Assembly: GCA_900316515.1 (NCBI GenBank)
Contig: ONDE01000010.1
Location: 62,001-126,000, forward strand
Direction: 5' to 3'
Length of the DNA: 64,000 nt
DNA from: an uncultured Bacteroidales bacterium
GTDB lineage: Bacteria > Bacteroidota > Bacteroidia > Bacteroidales > P3
The notes below the pieces were generated by a model. The model made no database searches. It saw only the letters and a list, made by a program, of their open reading frames with translations, and was not told where the DNA came from. Every line of letters starts with the position of its first letter. Within the stretch, counting starts at the first letter, position 1. The position numbers and the translations under genes are program-made. Below, one piece after another: positions 26,395 through 35,950 of this stretch.

Positions 26395-28362
26395 TTATCT
26401 TACTACAAGATTGTTGGAAGTCATACGTTGCATATAGCTTTGTATGACAGCCTTGACGTTTTGTGTCAGCTCCTTCTCAAGCTCGGGCATGGTGCCGATG
26501 AGGTTGGTATGCTGCAGGGGGTCGGAGGAGAGGTTGAAGAGCGCCGTGGCACGGTTTCCGTCGAAGAACAGCACATAGTCGCCAAGGAAGTACTGGTAAA
26601 TACCGTTGTTGTAGTTCACCGCCCAGTCGCGGGTGCCTGACTGACTGATTGAGTCGGCGAGGAGGTCTTTGCCAAAGGCTATATAGGGTTTCTCATAGCC
26701 CAGAAGGTGCAGCACGGTGGGCATGATATCGATCTGCTGCGCCACGCCGGCCTTGAGGCCGCGCTCGGTCTGCCCCGAGGGGTCGAAGATGAGTATAGGC
26801 ACCGAGAAGATGCCCGTGGAGGTGCGATACTCGTCGCGGGCCGACATATTGGTGTGGTCGGCGGTGAGGACGAAGATGGTGTTGTCGTACCACGGCTGCT
26901 GGCTGGCGGTGGCGAAGAAGCGGCGCAGGGCGTTGTCGGTGTAGCGGATGCACTTGTACATGGTCAGAGGATCCTCCTCGGGATACACCTCCTTGTAGGC
27001 GTCGGGGATGACATAGGGGTGGTGCGAACTGGCTGTGAAGACGGCAGTCATGAAGGGCTCGGGAAGGTCGTTCATGGTGGTGGCGTAGAACTGCAGGAAA
27101 GGCTCGTCCCAGATGGCCCAGGTGCCGTCGAAATCGGCCTCGCCGCCGAAGCGCGGGTCGGCGTCATACTCGGTGCGGCCGTAGTAGCGCTGGAAACCGC
27201 TGGTTCTTGCAAAGGCCTGGAAACCCATAGAGCTGTTCTCGGCACCGTGGAAGAAGGCCGTGGAATAGCCCTCACGGACAAGCAAATCGGCAAGGCCGTC
27301 GATGTCGTTGAGCGACGAGGTGGTGAGGAAGAAGGGCTCGACAAACATAGGTATGGAGGCCAATACCGAGGGCATGCCGTCGATGCTCTTGCGGCCGTTG
27401 GCATAGGTCCGCTCCCAAGTGAGCGAATGGGCCAGGAGCGAGTCGACAAAGGGAGTGAAGCCCCGATAGGTGCCGTCGTCGAGGTTGCGGTTGTAGAAGC
27501 CTGTATATTCGCGACCGAAGCTCTCGACAATGAGGACCACGACGTTCTTTTTGCCTGACTGTTTGGTAACTTGATTGCTTGAGTGTAGGGGGGAGTAGAG
27601 AGCATCCATCTGGTCGGCGGGCATATACTGCGGGTCGGCGAAGGGGGTCTTGCCGGCGGTGCGTATCATGGAGAAAGGAGTGTTGAGGACGATGGCAGCC
27701 TCGGCAGGGGTGTTGACATACTGGTTGGCGTTGCTGATGGTGATGGGGCGTATGGCCGTGGTGAAGCCGCCACGCATGGCGCCGATGGCCAGGAGCGTCA
27801 TCAAGGCCAATGACACCACCTGCATACAATAGTAGCGCCAGAGGGGACGCGAAGGTTTGCCGGCGGGACGTACATATAACAGGATCATAGCCACAAGCAA
27901 CGCCACGCCGAGCAGCAGGAGGTACCAGTGGCGCAGCAGCTCGACGAAAAAGATGTCGCCGAGGTTGCTCTCATTGGCGAACTCGCTGAAGAAAGACCAT
28001 GTGGTGCGACGGCCTGTGTACTGCGAATAGACGGCATCGGCCAGATTGGCGCTGATACCTATGGTGTTGATGGTGACAAAGAGGGTCTTGCAGAGGGTGT
28101 GCCACCAGCGACACTCCTTGGCATGGAGCGGCAGGAGCATAAGGATGATCCACAGCGCGTTGGTATAGAAGATGGCCGAGGAGTCGAAGCGCAGGCTGCC
28201 AGCCAGCAGCTCGCAGAAATCCAAGTCATGCCATGTTGGGGCGAAGAGGCTCCAGTTCTCCCACACATAAGCCACACGGGAGAGCATGTATACAAAATAG
28301 GCCAGCACAAGGTTGGCCAGCACGGCGATGATGTTACTGACAGGAGATTGACGTAGTTTCAT
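26395..28362 (-). CDS. LtaS-like membrane sulfatase / phosphotransferase
   Basis: 655 residues: about five N-terminal TM spans (to about 225) and an extracytoplasmic alkaline-phosphatase-fold domain (about 275-620). NVVVLIVESFGREY supplies the first metal Glu, NGRKSIDGMPSVL near 345 the nucleophile position (Ser, where LtaS has Thr), and DGTWAIWDE and VLTADHTNMS the remaining metal ligands. Homologues transfer glycerol phosphate or phosphoethanolamine from a phospholipid to an envelope glycan. Start is MKLRQSPVSN, 7 nt after the MBOAT stop. Last gene of the long minus-strand run. Target unknown; LPS or a capsule-like glycan is plausible because lpxD and lptC lie in the same run. Confidence 0.85.
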   Translation of the reverse strand: MKLRQSPVSNIIAVLANLVLAYFVYMLSRVAYVWENWSLFAPTWHDLDFCELLAGSLRFDSSAIFYTNALWIILMLLPLHAKECRWWHTLCKTLFVTINTIGISANLADAVYSQYTGRRTTWSFFSEFANESNLGDIFFVELLRHWYLLLLGVALLVAMILLYVRPAGKPSRPLWRYYCMQVVSLALMTLLAIGAMRGGFTTAIRPITISNANQYVNTPAEAAIVLNTPFSMIRTAGKTPFADPQYMPADQMDALYSPLHSSNQVTKQSGKKNVVVLIVESFGREYTGFYNRNLDDGTYRGFTPFVDSLLAHSLTWERTYANGRKSIDGMPSVLASIPMFVEPFFLTTSSLNDIDGLADLLVREGYSTAFFHGAENSSMGFQAFARTSGFQRYYGRTEYDADPRFGGEADFDGTWAIWDEPFLQFYATTMNDLPEPFMTAVFTASSHHPYVIPDAYKEVYPEEDPLTMYKCIRYTDNALRRFFATASQQPWYDNTIFVLTADHTNMSARDEYRTSTGIFSVPILIFDPSGQTERGLKAGVAQQIDIMPTVLHLLGYEKPYIAFGKDLLADSISQSGTRDWAVNYNNGIYQYFLGDYVLFFDGNRATALFNLSSDPLQHTNLIGTMPELEKELTQNVKAVIQSYMQRMTSNNLVVR

Positions 28363-28369
28363 GATGTTA

Positions 28370-30238
28370 TTAGAATTGGAAATAGATGAACGGCTGGAGG
28401 TCGGCCGTGACGAACTGGTAAAGGACAAACACCATCGCCAGCACAAAGATTACCATAGCCCAGAGGGGCATGGCGGCGAACCAGAGACGGTAGCGGCGCT
28501 TGAAACGTTCGGGGAGCCAATGGATTGTCATGCCAAGGGCGAAGAGCAGGAAGGGCATCCAGTAGGCGCCAATGATCTGCGGTATCTGTGCCAGGTTCCA
28601 ATGAGAGCCTATCTGCCCGACCATGAGCGAGGCAGTAAGCCATGCCACCTCGTTGGCCTCGGCAGGGTCAAGGTTAGAGCCGCTACGGAAGAAGAGTCGG
28701 GTGAAGCTGATGAAGACAAACGTGAGCAGGGTGAACCATGCCGTCCATGATTTTTTTGTGTAGCGGGAAGTCTGAGGCATGAAATTGAGAACGGTATAGA
28801 CAATCATGCATATCAAAGATATGGCGAACAGCATGTTGAGCAGCGGCGACGAGAAGATGTTCTTAAACACGAGGAGTACTATAGTGGTGATGGCAAGGGT
28901 TAAAATATGAGTTATCCACCCACGCTTCCTCCACCACTTGTAGACAAGGATTCCCAAGCCGTTGAGGCCGCCCCACGTGATGAAGTTGAACGAGGCGCCG
29001 TGCCATAGACCGCCAAGGAGCATGGTGTCCATGTTGTTGACGTTGGTGCCGAGATTGCGCCGCCGTGCAGGAAAGAAGACATAGAAGACAGCGATGACCA
29101 CGGCAACGATGATGACAGCAATGGTGAAAACGGTGCTGTGAAGTCGGAATGCCGCTATTGCCATAATGGCCGCGAGAAGAGTGTAGGAGAGCCAGCCCGA
29201 GGTGCGGTTGCCGCCAAGGGGTATGTAGAGATAGTCGCGTAGCCAGTTGGACAGCGAGATATGCCACCGGCGCCAGAACTCGGTAGGATTCTGAGCCTTG
29301 TAGGGCGACCGGAAGTTGAGGGGCAGATAGAAGCCCATAAGCATGGCTACGCCGATGGCGATGTCGGTATAGCCAGAGAAATCGGCATATACCTGCATAG
29401 AATACAACATCAGCGCCGAGAAGTTCTCGAAGGGTGTGCAGAGGGCAGGGTTGTCGAAGACGCGGTCGACGAAATTGACGGCCAGATAGTCGCTGAGCAC
29501 CAGCTTCTTGACAAGTCCGTTAAGTATCCAGAATATGGCTATGCCAAACTGTCGGCGGCTGAGGAAGAAAGGCTTGTAGAGCTGCGGCACAAACTGGTCG
29601 GCACGAATGATAGGGCCAGCCACAAGCTGAGGGAAGAACGATGTATAGAAGCCAAAGTCAAGGATATTGCTTACATGCGCGATTTTCCGTTTGTATACGT
29701 CGACTATGTAACTGATGTTCTGGAAGGTGAAGAAGGAGATGCCCACAGGAAGGATGATGACGGCGGCATCGAAGCGGTCGGTGTGGAACACAGCATTGCC
29801 CCAGCGGGCGAGGTGGTTGATGACATGCACATCAGAGCCGAAAGTGGCATTGTATATATCGGTAAAGAAGTAGGCATACTTGAAGTAGCATAACACCAAA
29901 AGATTAACAACGACGCCGATACTGGCCAGGAGTTTCCTGCGAGGTTCAGAGGTGCTGTGATCCATACGGATGCCCAAGAGCCATCCCAAAAGTGTGGAGA
30001 AGACGAGCAGGAGCACGAAAAGACCAGAGGTCTTATAGTAGAAGAACAGGCTTACAATAAAAAGATAGCCATTACGGCAAACACGCCGATGGTGGGTCAG
30101 CGTGCGGCCTGTCGCTATGAAAGCATAGAACAGGTAAACTATGAGGAAGAAAGCCCAGAAATGTATCTGGGTGAACAGTAGCGGGTGGGAACTGTTGAAA
30201 TTGAGGAGTTGTGATAGATATGTCAGCAAGTCCTTCAT
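28370..30238 (-). CDS. MBOAT-family O-acyltransferase
   Basis: 622 residues, about twelve TM spans. FFTFQNISYIVDVYKRKI near 175, FPQLVAGPIIRADQF near 205, FWRRWHISLSNWLRDYLYIP near 320 and GGLWHGASFNFITWG near 405 with the catalytic His match the AlgI/DltB/PatA branch of MBOAT proteins, which pass acyl groups across the membrane to a partner. The partner is probably one or both SGNH proteins encoded just upstream: the ATG directly abuts the stop of the first of them, with no spacer. O-acetylation of an exported glycan is inferred. Confidence 0.93.
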   Translation of the reverse strand: MKDLLTYLSQLLNFNSSHPLLFTQIHFWAFFLIVYLFYAFIATGRTLTHHRRVCRNGYLFIVSLFFYYKTSGLFVLLLVFSTLLGWLLGIRMDHSTSEPRRKLLASIGVVVNLLVLCYFKYAYFFTDIYNATFGSDVHVINHLARWGNAVFHTDRFDAAVIILPVGISFFTFQNISYIVDVYKRKIAHVSNILDFGFYTSFFPQLVAGPIIRADQFVPQLYKPFFLSRRQFGIAIFWILNGLVKKLVLSDYLAVNFVDRVFDNPALCTPFENFSALMLYSMQVYADFSGYTDIAIGVAMLMGFYLPLNFRSPYKAQNPTEFWRRWHISLSNWLRDYLYIPLGGNRTSGWLSYTLLAAIMAIAAFRLHSTVFTIAVIIVAVVIAVFYVFFPARRRNLGTNVNNMDTMLLGGLWHGASFNFITWGGLNGLGILVYKWWRKRGWITHILTLAITTIVLLVFKNIFSSPLLNMLFAISLICMIVYTVLNFMPQTSRYTKKSWTAWFTLLTFVFISFTRLFFRSGSNLDPAEANEVAWLTASLMVGQIGSHWNLAQIPQIIGAYWMPFLLFALGMTIHWLPERFKRRYRLWFAAMPLWAMVIFVLAMVFVLYQFVTADLQPFIYFQF

Positions 30239-31474
30239 CTACTGCTTCCCGATAAATTTGTTATATGCCTCGAAGAGGGCGTTGCTGAAAAGGTCTCCGA
30301 CAAGTTGGTAGCCTGCCGTAGTGAAGTGCACACGGTCGTTCTGTGCCAATCCTGCCTGACGCCACAAATCCATCGAACGCAACCCGCCCATGACCTCGAA
30401 CTGGTCCCACACAGCGCCATCGACATCCCTGGCGAGGCGGTAAAAGACCTCGCGTGCCAACTTGCCATTGGTGTTTACACTATAGCGGCGACGGGTCTCC
30501 TTCCTGAAGCTGTCGTTGTTGGTGATGAAGATGAAAGCACAGTCGGGATTGACAGCACGTACAGAGTCGACGAGCTGCAGGTAGTTCTGACGGAAGACGG
30601 CGGTATCGAAGTTCGCCGGAACAGCATCGTTGATGCCTATGCCGAAGATGACGACATCGGGGTGCATAAGACGCAGGTCGCGCACCAGGTTCTGGCAGCG
30701 CAGATAGTCGGGCACCGAGGCTCCATTGACACCGATGGAGTTGTAGATGAAGCCTGGACGGTTGTTGTCGAGGTAAACACCGCTGACGGTGAACTGCTGA
30801 CCTTCACGACAGGGTAGCACGACGGTGAAGGAATCGACAGCCGTGTTGAGATTAAAGAGATAGCGGTCGGTACGGTTGTCAATGTATGACGGGTAATATT
30901 CGCGACCGTCGACGCGTAGACGTGGCACCACACCCTGCTCGGAATGGCCTAGAAGGATGACACGGCTGGACGAGTAGCTCACACGGGGCTCGTTCATCTG
31001 TATCAAAATCTCGGAGAGGGTGTTGGCTGCCGTCACGGCAATACCGCATATTCCCAGTGGATAGGTATGTTCTTTGTGTACGTTGCGTGTGAGTATCATC
31101 TTCTGCGGACACCGCACACGGTAGTCGGATGGGTTGTTGCAGCGAGCCGCTGCCGAGTAGGGGAACAGCATGCCACGAGGGCCCACCAGGTCGGGATAGG
31201 TGGTGAGAATGTTGCAGCGCACGGTGTTTGTGAGCGAACCTGCCTGCACATGCGAACCGCCGATATGCACAATGCTGATATTGCCTTGGCCGCTTTCGAC
31301 CATTCGCTGCCATTTGCCGAAGAACCGACTCATGGACGGAGAACCGGCATCGTAATGCAACGTGTTGGCCTTGTAGTTGATGAACTTATATTTCGGCAGC
31401 ACGAAGGTGGGCACCTGCGCCATAACTGTGACGCAGAGCAACATGAGCATAACACAGGAGAGTCTTGTTTTCAC
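30239..31474 (-). CDS. Exported SGNH/GDSL-family protein (proximal to MBOAT)
   Basis: 411 residues with a signal peptide ([20 protein letters not shown]). SGNH blocks: SIVHIGGSHVQAGSL near 66 keeps the nucleophile Ser but has GGS instead of GDS; VIFGIGINDA near 280 is block III; NDRVHFTTAGYQL near 382 carries the Asp-His pair. All four catalytic residues are therefore plausible. Likely periplasmic acyltransferase or esterase paired with the MBOAT, as in AlgJ/AlgX or PatB systems. It overlaps the upstream SGNH gene by 4 nt (ATGA) and runs straight into the MBOAT start. Confidence 0.85.
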   Translation of the reverse strand: MKTRLSCVMLMLLCVTVMAQVPTFVLPKYKFINYKANTLHYDAGSPSMSRFFGKWQRMVESGQGNISIVHIGGSHVQAGSLTNTVRCNILTTYPDLVGPRGMLFPYSAAARCNNPSDYRVRCPQKMILTRNVHKEHTYPLGICGIAVTAANTLSEILIQMNEPRVSYSSSRVILLGHSEQGVVPRLRVDGREYYPSYIDNRTDRYLFNLNTAVDSFTVVLPCREGQQFTVSGVYLDNNRPGFIYNSIGVNGASVPDYLRCQNLVRDLRLMHPDVVIFGIGINDAVPANFDTAVFRQNYLQLVDSVRAVNPDCAFIFITNNDSFRKETRRRYSVNTNGKLAREVFYRLARDVDGAVWDQFEVMGGLRSMDLWRQAGLAQNDRVHFTTAGYQLVGDLFSNALFEAYNKFIGKQ

Positions 31475-32934
31475 CGGCGACCTCCCCTCTTCTTCCTTTT
31501 GGAGCGTTTTTCTTTCTTGGCCTTCTTATGCTCAGGTTTAGGTTTCTGCTGTTCCCAGCGCTGTTCCAACTGGTACAGGACGCGACTGTTCTCGAAAGCC
31601 TGCGCCAGATTGTCACCCATAAGGTCGGCACCTTTCTGCGAGAAATGGATATAGTCTTTGCCAGCAAGGCCTTGTCGCGCCCATTGCGGCATGGTGTTCC
31701 AACCTCCCATGGCATGATATATGCTCCAATAGGCTGCACCATGCGCGTTGGCTGTTGCTATCAGACTGTCGATAAGCTGCGGTATTATTTCATAGGTCTG
31801 CAGCTCGCCATGGACCTTGTGGCTCATGTCCGACGGACCGATAAACAGTATCTTGGCATCGGGGCAGCAGGCACGTATGTGGTCTATCTGCCTACCTATC
31901 GAAGTGCAGTAAGTGGATATCGACGAGGCAGTCTTCATATATGGCACCGAGTTACCGCCGAACTGCAGTATGATGAGGCCTATGTCCATCTGACGGTAGG
32001 CCGCTGCCAACAGACGTTCGTTGACCAGGGTGAATTGCTGTCCCGAGCATCCACGCATGGGGATATTGTCTACCGCAACACCGCAGTTGTCATCGACAAG
32101 CATGCAGTAAAGGTCGGCCGAACCGCTGACACGGATGCGCATGGCAGATGTCGACGTGTCGAGATTGAAATCGACCGACGAGATGCCGTCGTTGGCAGTA
32201 TGCCATTTCTGCTCGTCGTGCTTGTTTTTCAGATCATCGAAACTCACATTCAACCCATCGCGGTTATTGGCAATCAGCCTGACGCGCGAGAACTGCTTGA
32301 TGCGATTGTCAACACGGTTGCTGTTGGCACCTTTGATTGTCACCGTTGCCTCATTGTTGCTGAGACGGAAGCTTTGCATCATCGGGCCATAATCGCCACG
32401 ACTGCGCACCGCCAAGCTGTCGCCGAACGAAGCCAGGTGTATCAAATCGCCACTGGTACTCTGGCGCACACTGAAAGTAGGCGTAGTTGTCTGGAACGGC
32501 ACCATGCCGGGACCGCCACCACCGAAGGTCTTCTGCATATAGGCACGCAGACGCGAGGTCATGTGGTCCATCTCAATCTGGGAATCGCCATAGTGCAGTA
32601 TGCGCACCGTGCGGTTCTGCTTGGTGGCCTGCTCTACATTCTGCCAAAAACCATCCATGTAGTTTGGCTCCGGCAGCCAGAAACGCAAATTGCCACTGTC
32701 TACCAAACCACGATAGTAGTCGAGCGAATCCTTGAGTTGCATCTTCCGCACGGCAATGGTGTCGACGGCCTTGACCACCTCGTCCTGCCTACGACTCTCG
32801 ACAATCGAATGCAGTGACGGAAAACGCAAATAAAACTTGCCTACGTTTGCACCATCGGCAGGAAACAGTTCGCCCAACAACAGCAGCAGAACCATTATGA
32901 CCGCAAGGAATGCAAGAATAGCCCTCCTCTTCAT
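31471..32934 (-). CDS. Membrane-anchored SGNH/GDSL-family protein
   Basis: 487 residues from ATG 32934, just inside the end of lpxD (4-nt overlap). An N-terminal TM anchor ([20 protein letters not shown]) precedes a periplasmic domain: [16 protein letters not shown] near 110 with the nucleophile Ser, [14 protein letters not shown] near 325, and [15 protein letters not shown] near 435 with Asp and His. The tail is strongly basic ([16 protein letters not shown]). Related to but distinct from the downstream SGNH protein; two such proteins beside one MBOAT recall alginate O-acetylation. Acetyl transfer to an envelope polymer is inferred. Confidence 0.85.
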   Translation of the reverse strand: MKRRAILAFLAVIMVLLLLLGELFPADGANVGKFYLRFPSLHSIVESRRQDEVVKAVDTIAVRKMQLKDSLDYYRGLVDSGNLRFWLPEPNYMDGFWQNVEQATKQNRTVRILHYGDSQIEMDHMTSRLRAYMQKTFGGGGPGMVPFQTTTPTFSVRQSTSGDLIHLASFGDSLAVRSRGDYGPMMQSFRLSNNEATVTIKGANSNRVDNRIKQFSRVRLIANNRDGLNVSFDDLKNKHDEQKWHTANDGISSVDFNLDTSTSAMRIRVSGSADLYCMLVDDNCGVAVDNIPMRGCSGQQFTLVNERLLAAAYRQMDIGLIILQFGGNSVPYMKTASSISTYCTSIGRQIDHIRACCPDAKILFIGPSDMSHKVHGELQTYEIIPQLIDSLIATANAHGAAYWSIYHAMGGWNTMPQWARQGLAGKDYIHFSQKGADLMGDNLAQAFENSRVLYQLEQRWEQQKPKPEHKKAKKEKRSKRKKRGGRR

Positions 32935-33944
32935 TTGCGCTCCAATTCGCCAATACGTTTGGCCAGGTTCTCGATATTCTTTACCAAAACTTCTATCTTG
33001 CGACGTTTCGAGGCCTCCATGGCGGGGCTGCCGAAAACAGTGGAGTCGCTTGGAATGGAATGTGTGACGCCGCTTTGGGCACCTATAGTCACATGGTCGC
33101 CTACGGTGATGTGACCCACAAGGCCTGCCTGGCCAGCAATGATACACTCCTCCCCTACCTTGCAACTGCCGGCGATACCTACTTGTGAGGCCATGGCGGT
33201 GTTCTTGCCCACCACCACATTATGTGCCAACTGGCAAAGGTTGTCGACTTTCACACCTTGGTGCAAACGGGTCGAGCCCATCGTGGCTCTGTCGACGCAT
33301 GTGTTGGCGCCAATCTCCACATTGTCCTCCAATACCACATTGCCTATCTGGTCTATCTTGTTCCATGTGCCGTCGCCGGCAGGGGCAAAACCGAACCCGT
33401 CGGCACCAATCACGCAGCCCGCATGCAATATGCAGTTGCGGCCAATCTCACAGCCTTCGTATATCTTCACTCCGGCGTATATCGTTGTGCCGTCACCAAT
33501 GGTGCAGTTGTCGCCAATACAGGCGTTAGGGTATATTCTCACATTGTCGCCTATACGGCAATGGCGGCCAATAACAGCATACTGGCCAATGTAGCATTTC
33601 TTGCCAACCTTCGAGCCTCGTCCAACACTGCTGCGCCACGAACGGCCCTTGGGCGGTTTCGTACGCTCGTTGAAGGCATGCAGCAGCACCGCAACAGCCA
33701 TATAGGGGTTGTCCACACGTATCAATGTGGAGCCAACGGGCTTCTCGGGCACAAAGTCCTTGCGGACAATGACTATGGACGACTGCTGCTCATAGATATA
33801 GTGTGTGTACTTAGGGTTTCCAAGGAAGGTGATGCCTCCCTCGCAGCCTTCTTCTATCTTGCACGGCTTCCACACTCGGATGTTCTCGTCGCCTTCTACG
33901 GTGCCCTTGACTATACGGGCAAGTTCTTTTGCTGTAAATTGCAT
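32931..33944 (-). CDS. lpxD: UDP-3-O-acylglucosamine N-acyltransferase
   Basis: 337 residues; adds the N-linked hydroxyacyl chain in lipid A synthesis. N-terminal uridine-binding domain ([15 protein letters not shown] near 38), a left-handed parallel beta-helix of hexapeptide repeats (about 105-300; [20 protein letters not shown]), [15 protein letters not shown] near 173, catalytic His in LAHNVVVG near 237, and a C-terminal helix. Length is typical. The usual partners fabZ, lpxA and lpxC are not adjacent; here it is followed by two SGNH genes and preceded by lptC with a 7-nt gap. Confidence 0.95.
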   Translation of the reverse strand: MQFTAKELARIVKGTVEGDENIRVWKPCKIEEGCEGGITFLGNPKYTHYIYEQQSSIVIVRKDFVPEKPVGSTLIRVDNPYMAVAVLLHAFNERTKPPKGRSWRSSVGRGSKVGKKCYIGQYAVIGRHCRIGDNVRIYPNACIGDNCTIGDGTTIYAGVKIYEGCEIGRNCILHAGCVIGADGFGFAPAGDGTWNKIDQIGNVVLEDNVEIGANTCVDRATMGSTRLHQGVKVDNLCQLAHNVVVGKNTAMASQVGIAGSCKVGEECIIAGQAGLVGHITVGDHVTIGAQSGVTHSIPSDSTVFGSPAMEASKRRKIEVLVKNIENLAKRIGELERK

Positions 33945-33951
33945 AGGCTGT

Positions 33952-34524
33952 CTATTCTTCTAGTTCTATTGTACCTCGCTGGTGGATAATCTGCATGTTC
34001 TCCATCTTCTGGTCGCTGACAAATCCGTCTCCCTGGGTTATTCGCTTGCCGTTTTTGGCATACACAGGATTTTCGGAATATATGCGGTCCTCGTTGGAGT
34101 TCCATATTAGGTCCTCCAGATAAATCGTATCGCCAGAGGAGAAATCTATCACCACCACGCTGTCGTGAGCTTCCATTATATTGAGGTCGTCAAACGACAC
34201 GGCGCTGCCGGCCTCGATGATTGTCTTTATCTCACGGCCTCCATTGTAGAGCCGCAACTGCACACGCTGTCCACGGCTGCTCTTGTACTCTGTCTTTACT
34301 CTCGGCTTGTCATATTTCTGTATCAAGGGAGCGTCGAGTTCCAGCTGTAGCTTGCCGAACTCACTCCGTCTCACCTGCGCATTGCGCACCTCCTGGATGG
34401 CCGAATCGCGTCTGTCCTCGGGCAGCATACCCCTGTCGCTGTTGCAGGCCGATAACATAAAAGCCGCCAAGAGCGGTAGCATTATGCCCGCTCTTGACAG
34501 CTTACGGTTTGCGGTGTATCTCAC
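33952..34524 (-). CDS. lptC: LPS export protein LptC, lipoprotein form
   Basis: 190 residues. The N-terminus ends in a lipobox (FMLSAC, Cys near 27) instead of the single TM of proteobacterial LptC, as usual in Bacteroidota. The periplasmic jellyroll ([20 protein letters not shown] near 50, [20 protein letters not shown] near 130, [15 protein letters not shown] near 165) matches the LptC family; it forms part of the LPS bridge between LptB2FG and LptA/LptD. It lies 4 nt after the TPR gene and 7 nt before lpxD. Confidence 0.88.
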   Translation of the reverse strand: MRYTANRKLSRAGIMLPLLAAFMLSACNSDRGMLPEDRRDSAIQEVRNAQVRRSEFGKLQLELDAPLIQKYDKPRVKTEYKSSRGQRVQLRLYNGGREIKTIIEAGSAVSFDDLNIMEAHDSVVVIDFSSGDTIYLEDLIWNSNEDRIYSENPVYAKNGKRITQGDGFVSDQKMENMQIIHQRGTIELEE

Positions 34525-34528
34525 TCGC

Positions 34529-35887
34529 CTATCGTGTTCTTACAGTGGTGGTCACTCCGATCCAGCCAGGGACGGTGTACGACTTGCCGTTCTCCAGACC
34601 TGCCATGAAGGCATCGCCTTGGTTGGGGAAGTGGGCGGCATAGCTGCTGATGAGCTTGTTGCAGGCTTCCACATTCTCCTCCGAGGGATCCACACTCTTC
34701 GAACGGTTCAGAGCGTCAACGGCTGCCCAATATACGCTGCGGCCACCAATGTTGTCTTCCTTGGCCGAACCACTGCTCGAACCATAGAGCATGGCAATCA
34801 TACGATAGGGTTCACCCTTGGTCACGTCGGCGGCAGCGGCGGCATTGTAGGCCGTGCGCGCGGCAACGTAACTCTTGCTGCCGTTATAGGCATGACCAAG
34901 ATAAAGGTAGGCCATGTATTTGTCTTTGTCGGCAACACCCTTCACGGCGTCGTTCAGGTATTCGGCAGCCTTGCCATACTGTCCCTTTGCCAAGCACATC
35001 TGACCCATGCGCATTGCGGTGGTGGGGCTGGGCTCCAGGCGATAGAGGTTCTCGGTGGCTTTGAAGAAGAGCTCTTGGTCGGTGCAACGCTTGCGCATCA
35101 TGATACCAGTGATTTTCTTCAGCAGGTCGACGTTCTCGGGGTCGGCCTCGAACTTCTTGCCGTAGATCTCCACCAGCTGGTCGCAACTGGCATAGGGGGC
35201 GAAAGCAGCCTCGACACCGGCTATGTAGCCGCGGATGGTGGCAGCCTTGGCGCTGTCGGCGGCATTCTCCTGCAACTCGCCTTCCAGCAGGTCGCTGGCC
35301 ACGTCGTAGTTGTCGACCACCAGCGTGGGCTCGGCTTTGCCGGCACGCACATACTTGATGGTGGCTTCCATATACTTCACCAGGTAGCCGGCCTCAAGGT
35401 CCTGACCGCCTATCCTGATGGCCTCGCTGTAAAGCTGGTAGTAACGCTCCAGGCCTTCGTCTTTCAGTATCTCTTCGAGCTCGGTAGCCTTCTTGGCGGT
35501 ATAGCGTGCAGCCTCGCCATAGAGCGATATGCGGGTGTCGTACATGGCCATAAACTCATCGATGAGGGCGTCACGCTCTTCCTTGCTGGCAGCTTTGGCA
35601 ATCTTGGCCTTCATGATGTTGGCTCCGTTGATGTAGAGGTTCTTGCTCTGACGCGGGCAGTTGGCCACGATGGTCTTCCATTGCGGATAGGCTTCCTCAA
35701 GGTAGCGTACATCTTTAGTGGCCTTGAACTGCTTGACATTCTCCTGGTAGAGCGACACCGTACCCATTATGGCTTGCGGGTCTTTGGCAGTTTCTTCGTT
35801 GCAGCCCCATTTCTCAATCTGTGCGGCGGCCGGAAGTGCGGCGGCCATCAGCAGGGCTCCCATAGTCAATGTTCTGATTGTTTTCAT
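34529..35887 (-). CDS. Exported tetratricopeptide-repeat protein
   Basis: 452 residues with a signal peptide (MKTIRTLTMGALLMAAALPA, cleavage near AAAQ). The mature part is all helical; TPR-like pairs are clearest at about 290-370 (AMRMGQMCLAKGQYGKAAEY, YMAYLYLGHAYNGSKSYVAA). Periplasmic scaffold by inference. It sits between the outer-membrane barrel gene and lptC, an order I recall from other Bacteroidota, which suggests an envelope-assembly role. No catalytic motif was seen. Confidence 0.8.
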   Translation of the reverse strand: MKTIRTLTMGALLMAAALPAAAQIEKWGCNEETAKDPQAIMGTVSLYQENVKQFKATKDVRYLEEAYPQWKTIVANCPRQSKNLYINGANIMKAKIAKAASKEERDALIDEFMAMYDTRISLYGEAARYTAKKATELEEILKDEGLERYYQLYSEAIRIGGQDLEAGYLVKYMEATIKYVRAGKAEPTLVVDNYDVASDLLEGELQENAADSAKAATIRGYIAGVEAAFAPYASCDQLVEIYGKKFEADPENVDLLKKITGIMMRKRCTDQELFFKATENLYRLEPSPTTAMRMGQMCLAKGQYGKAAEYLNDAVKGVADKDKYMAYLYLGHAYNGSKSYVAARTAYNAAAAADVTKGEPYRMIAMLYGSSSGSAKEDNIGGRSVYWAAVDALNRSKSVDPSEENVEACNKLISSYAAHFPNQGDAFMAGLENGKSYTVPGWIGVTTTVRTR

Positions 35888-35950
35888 CGTTATTGTTGTT
35901 TTTTGTTGTTCTCTTTCTGGTTTAGTATCTTTTGTTGTAGTTTTATTGCT

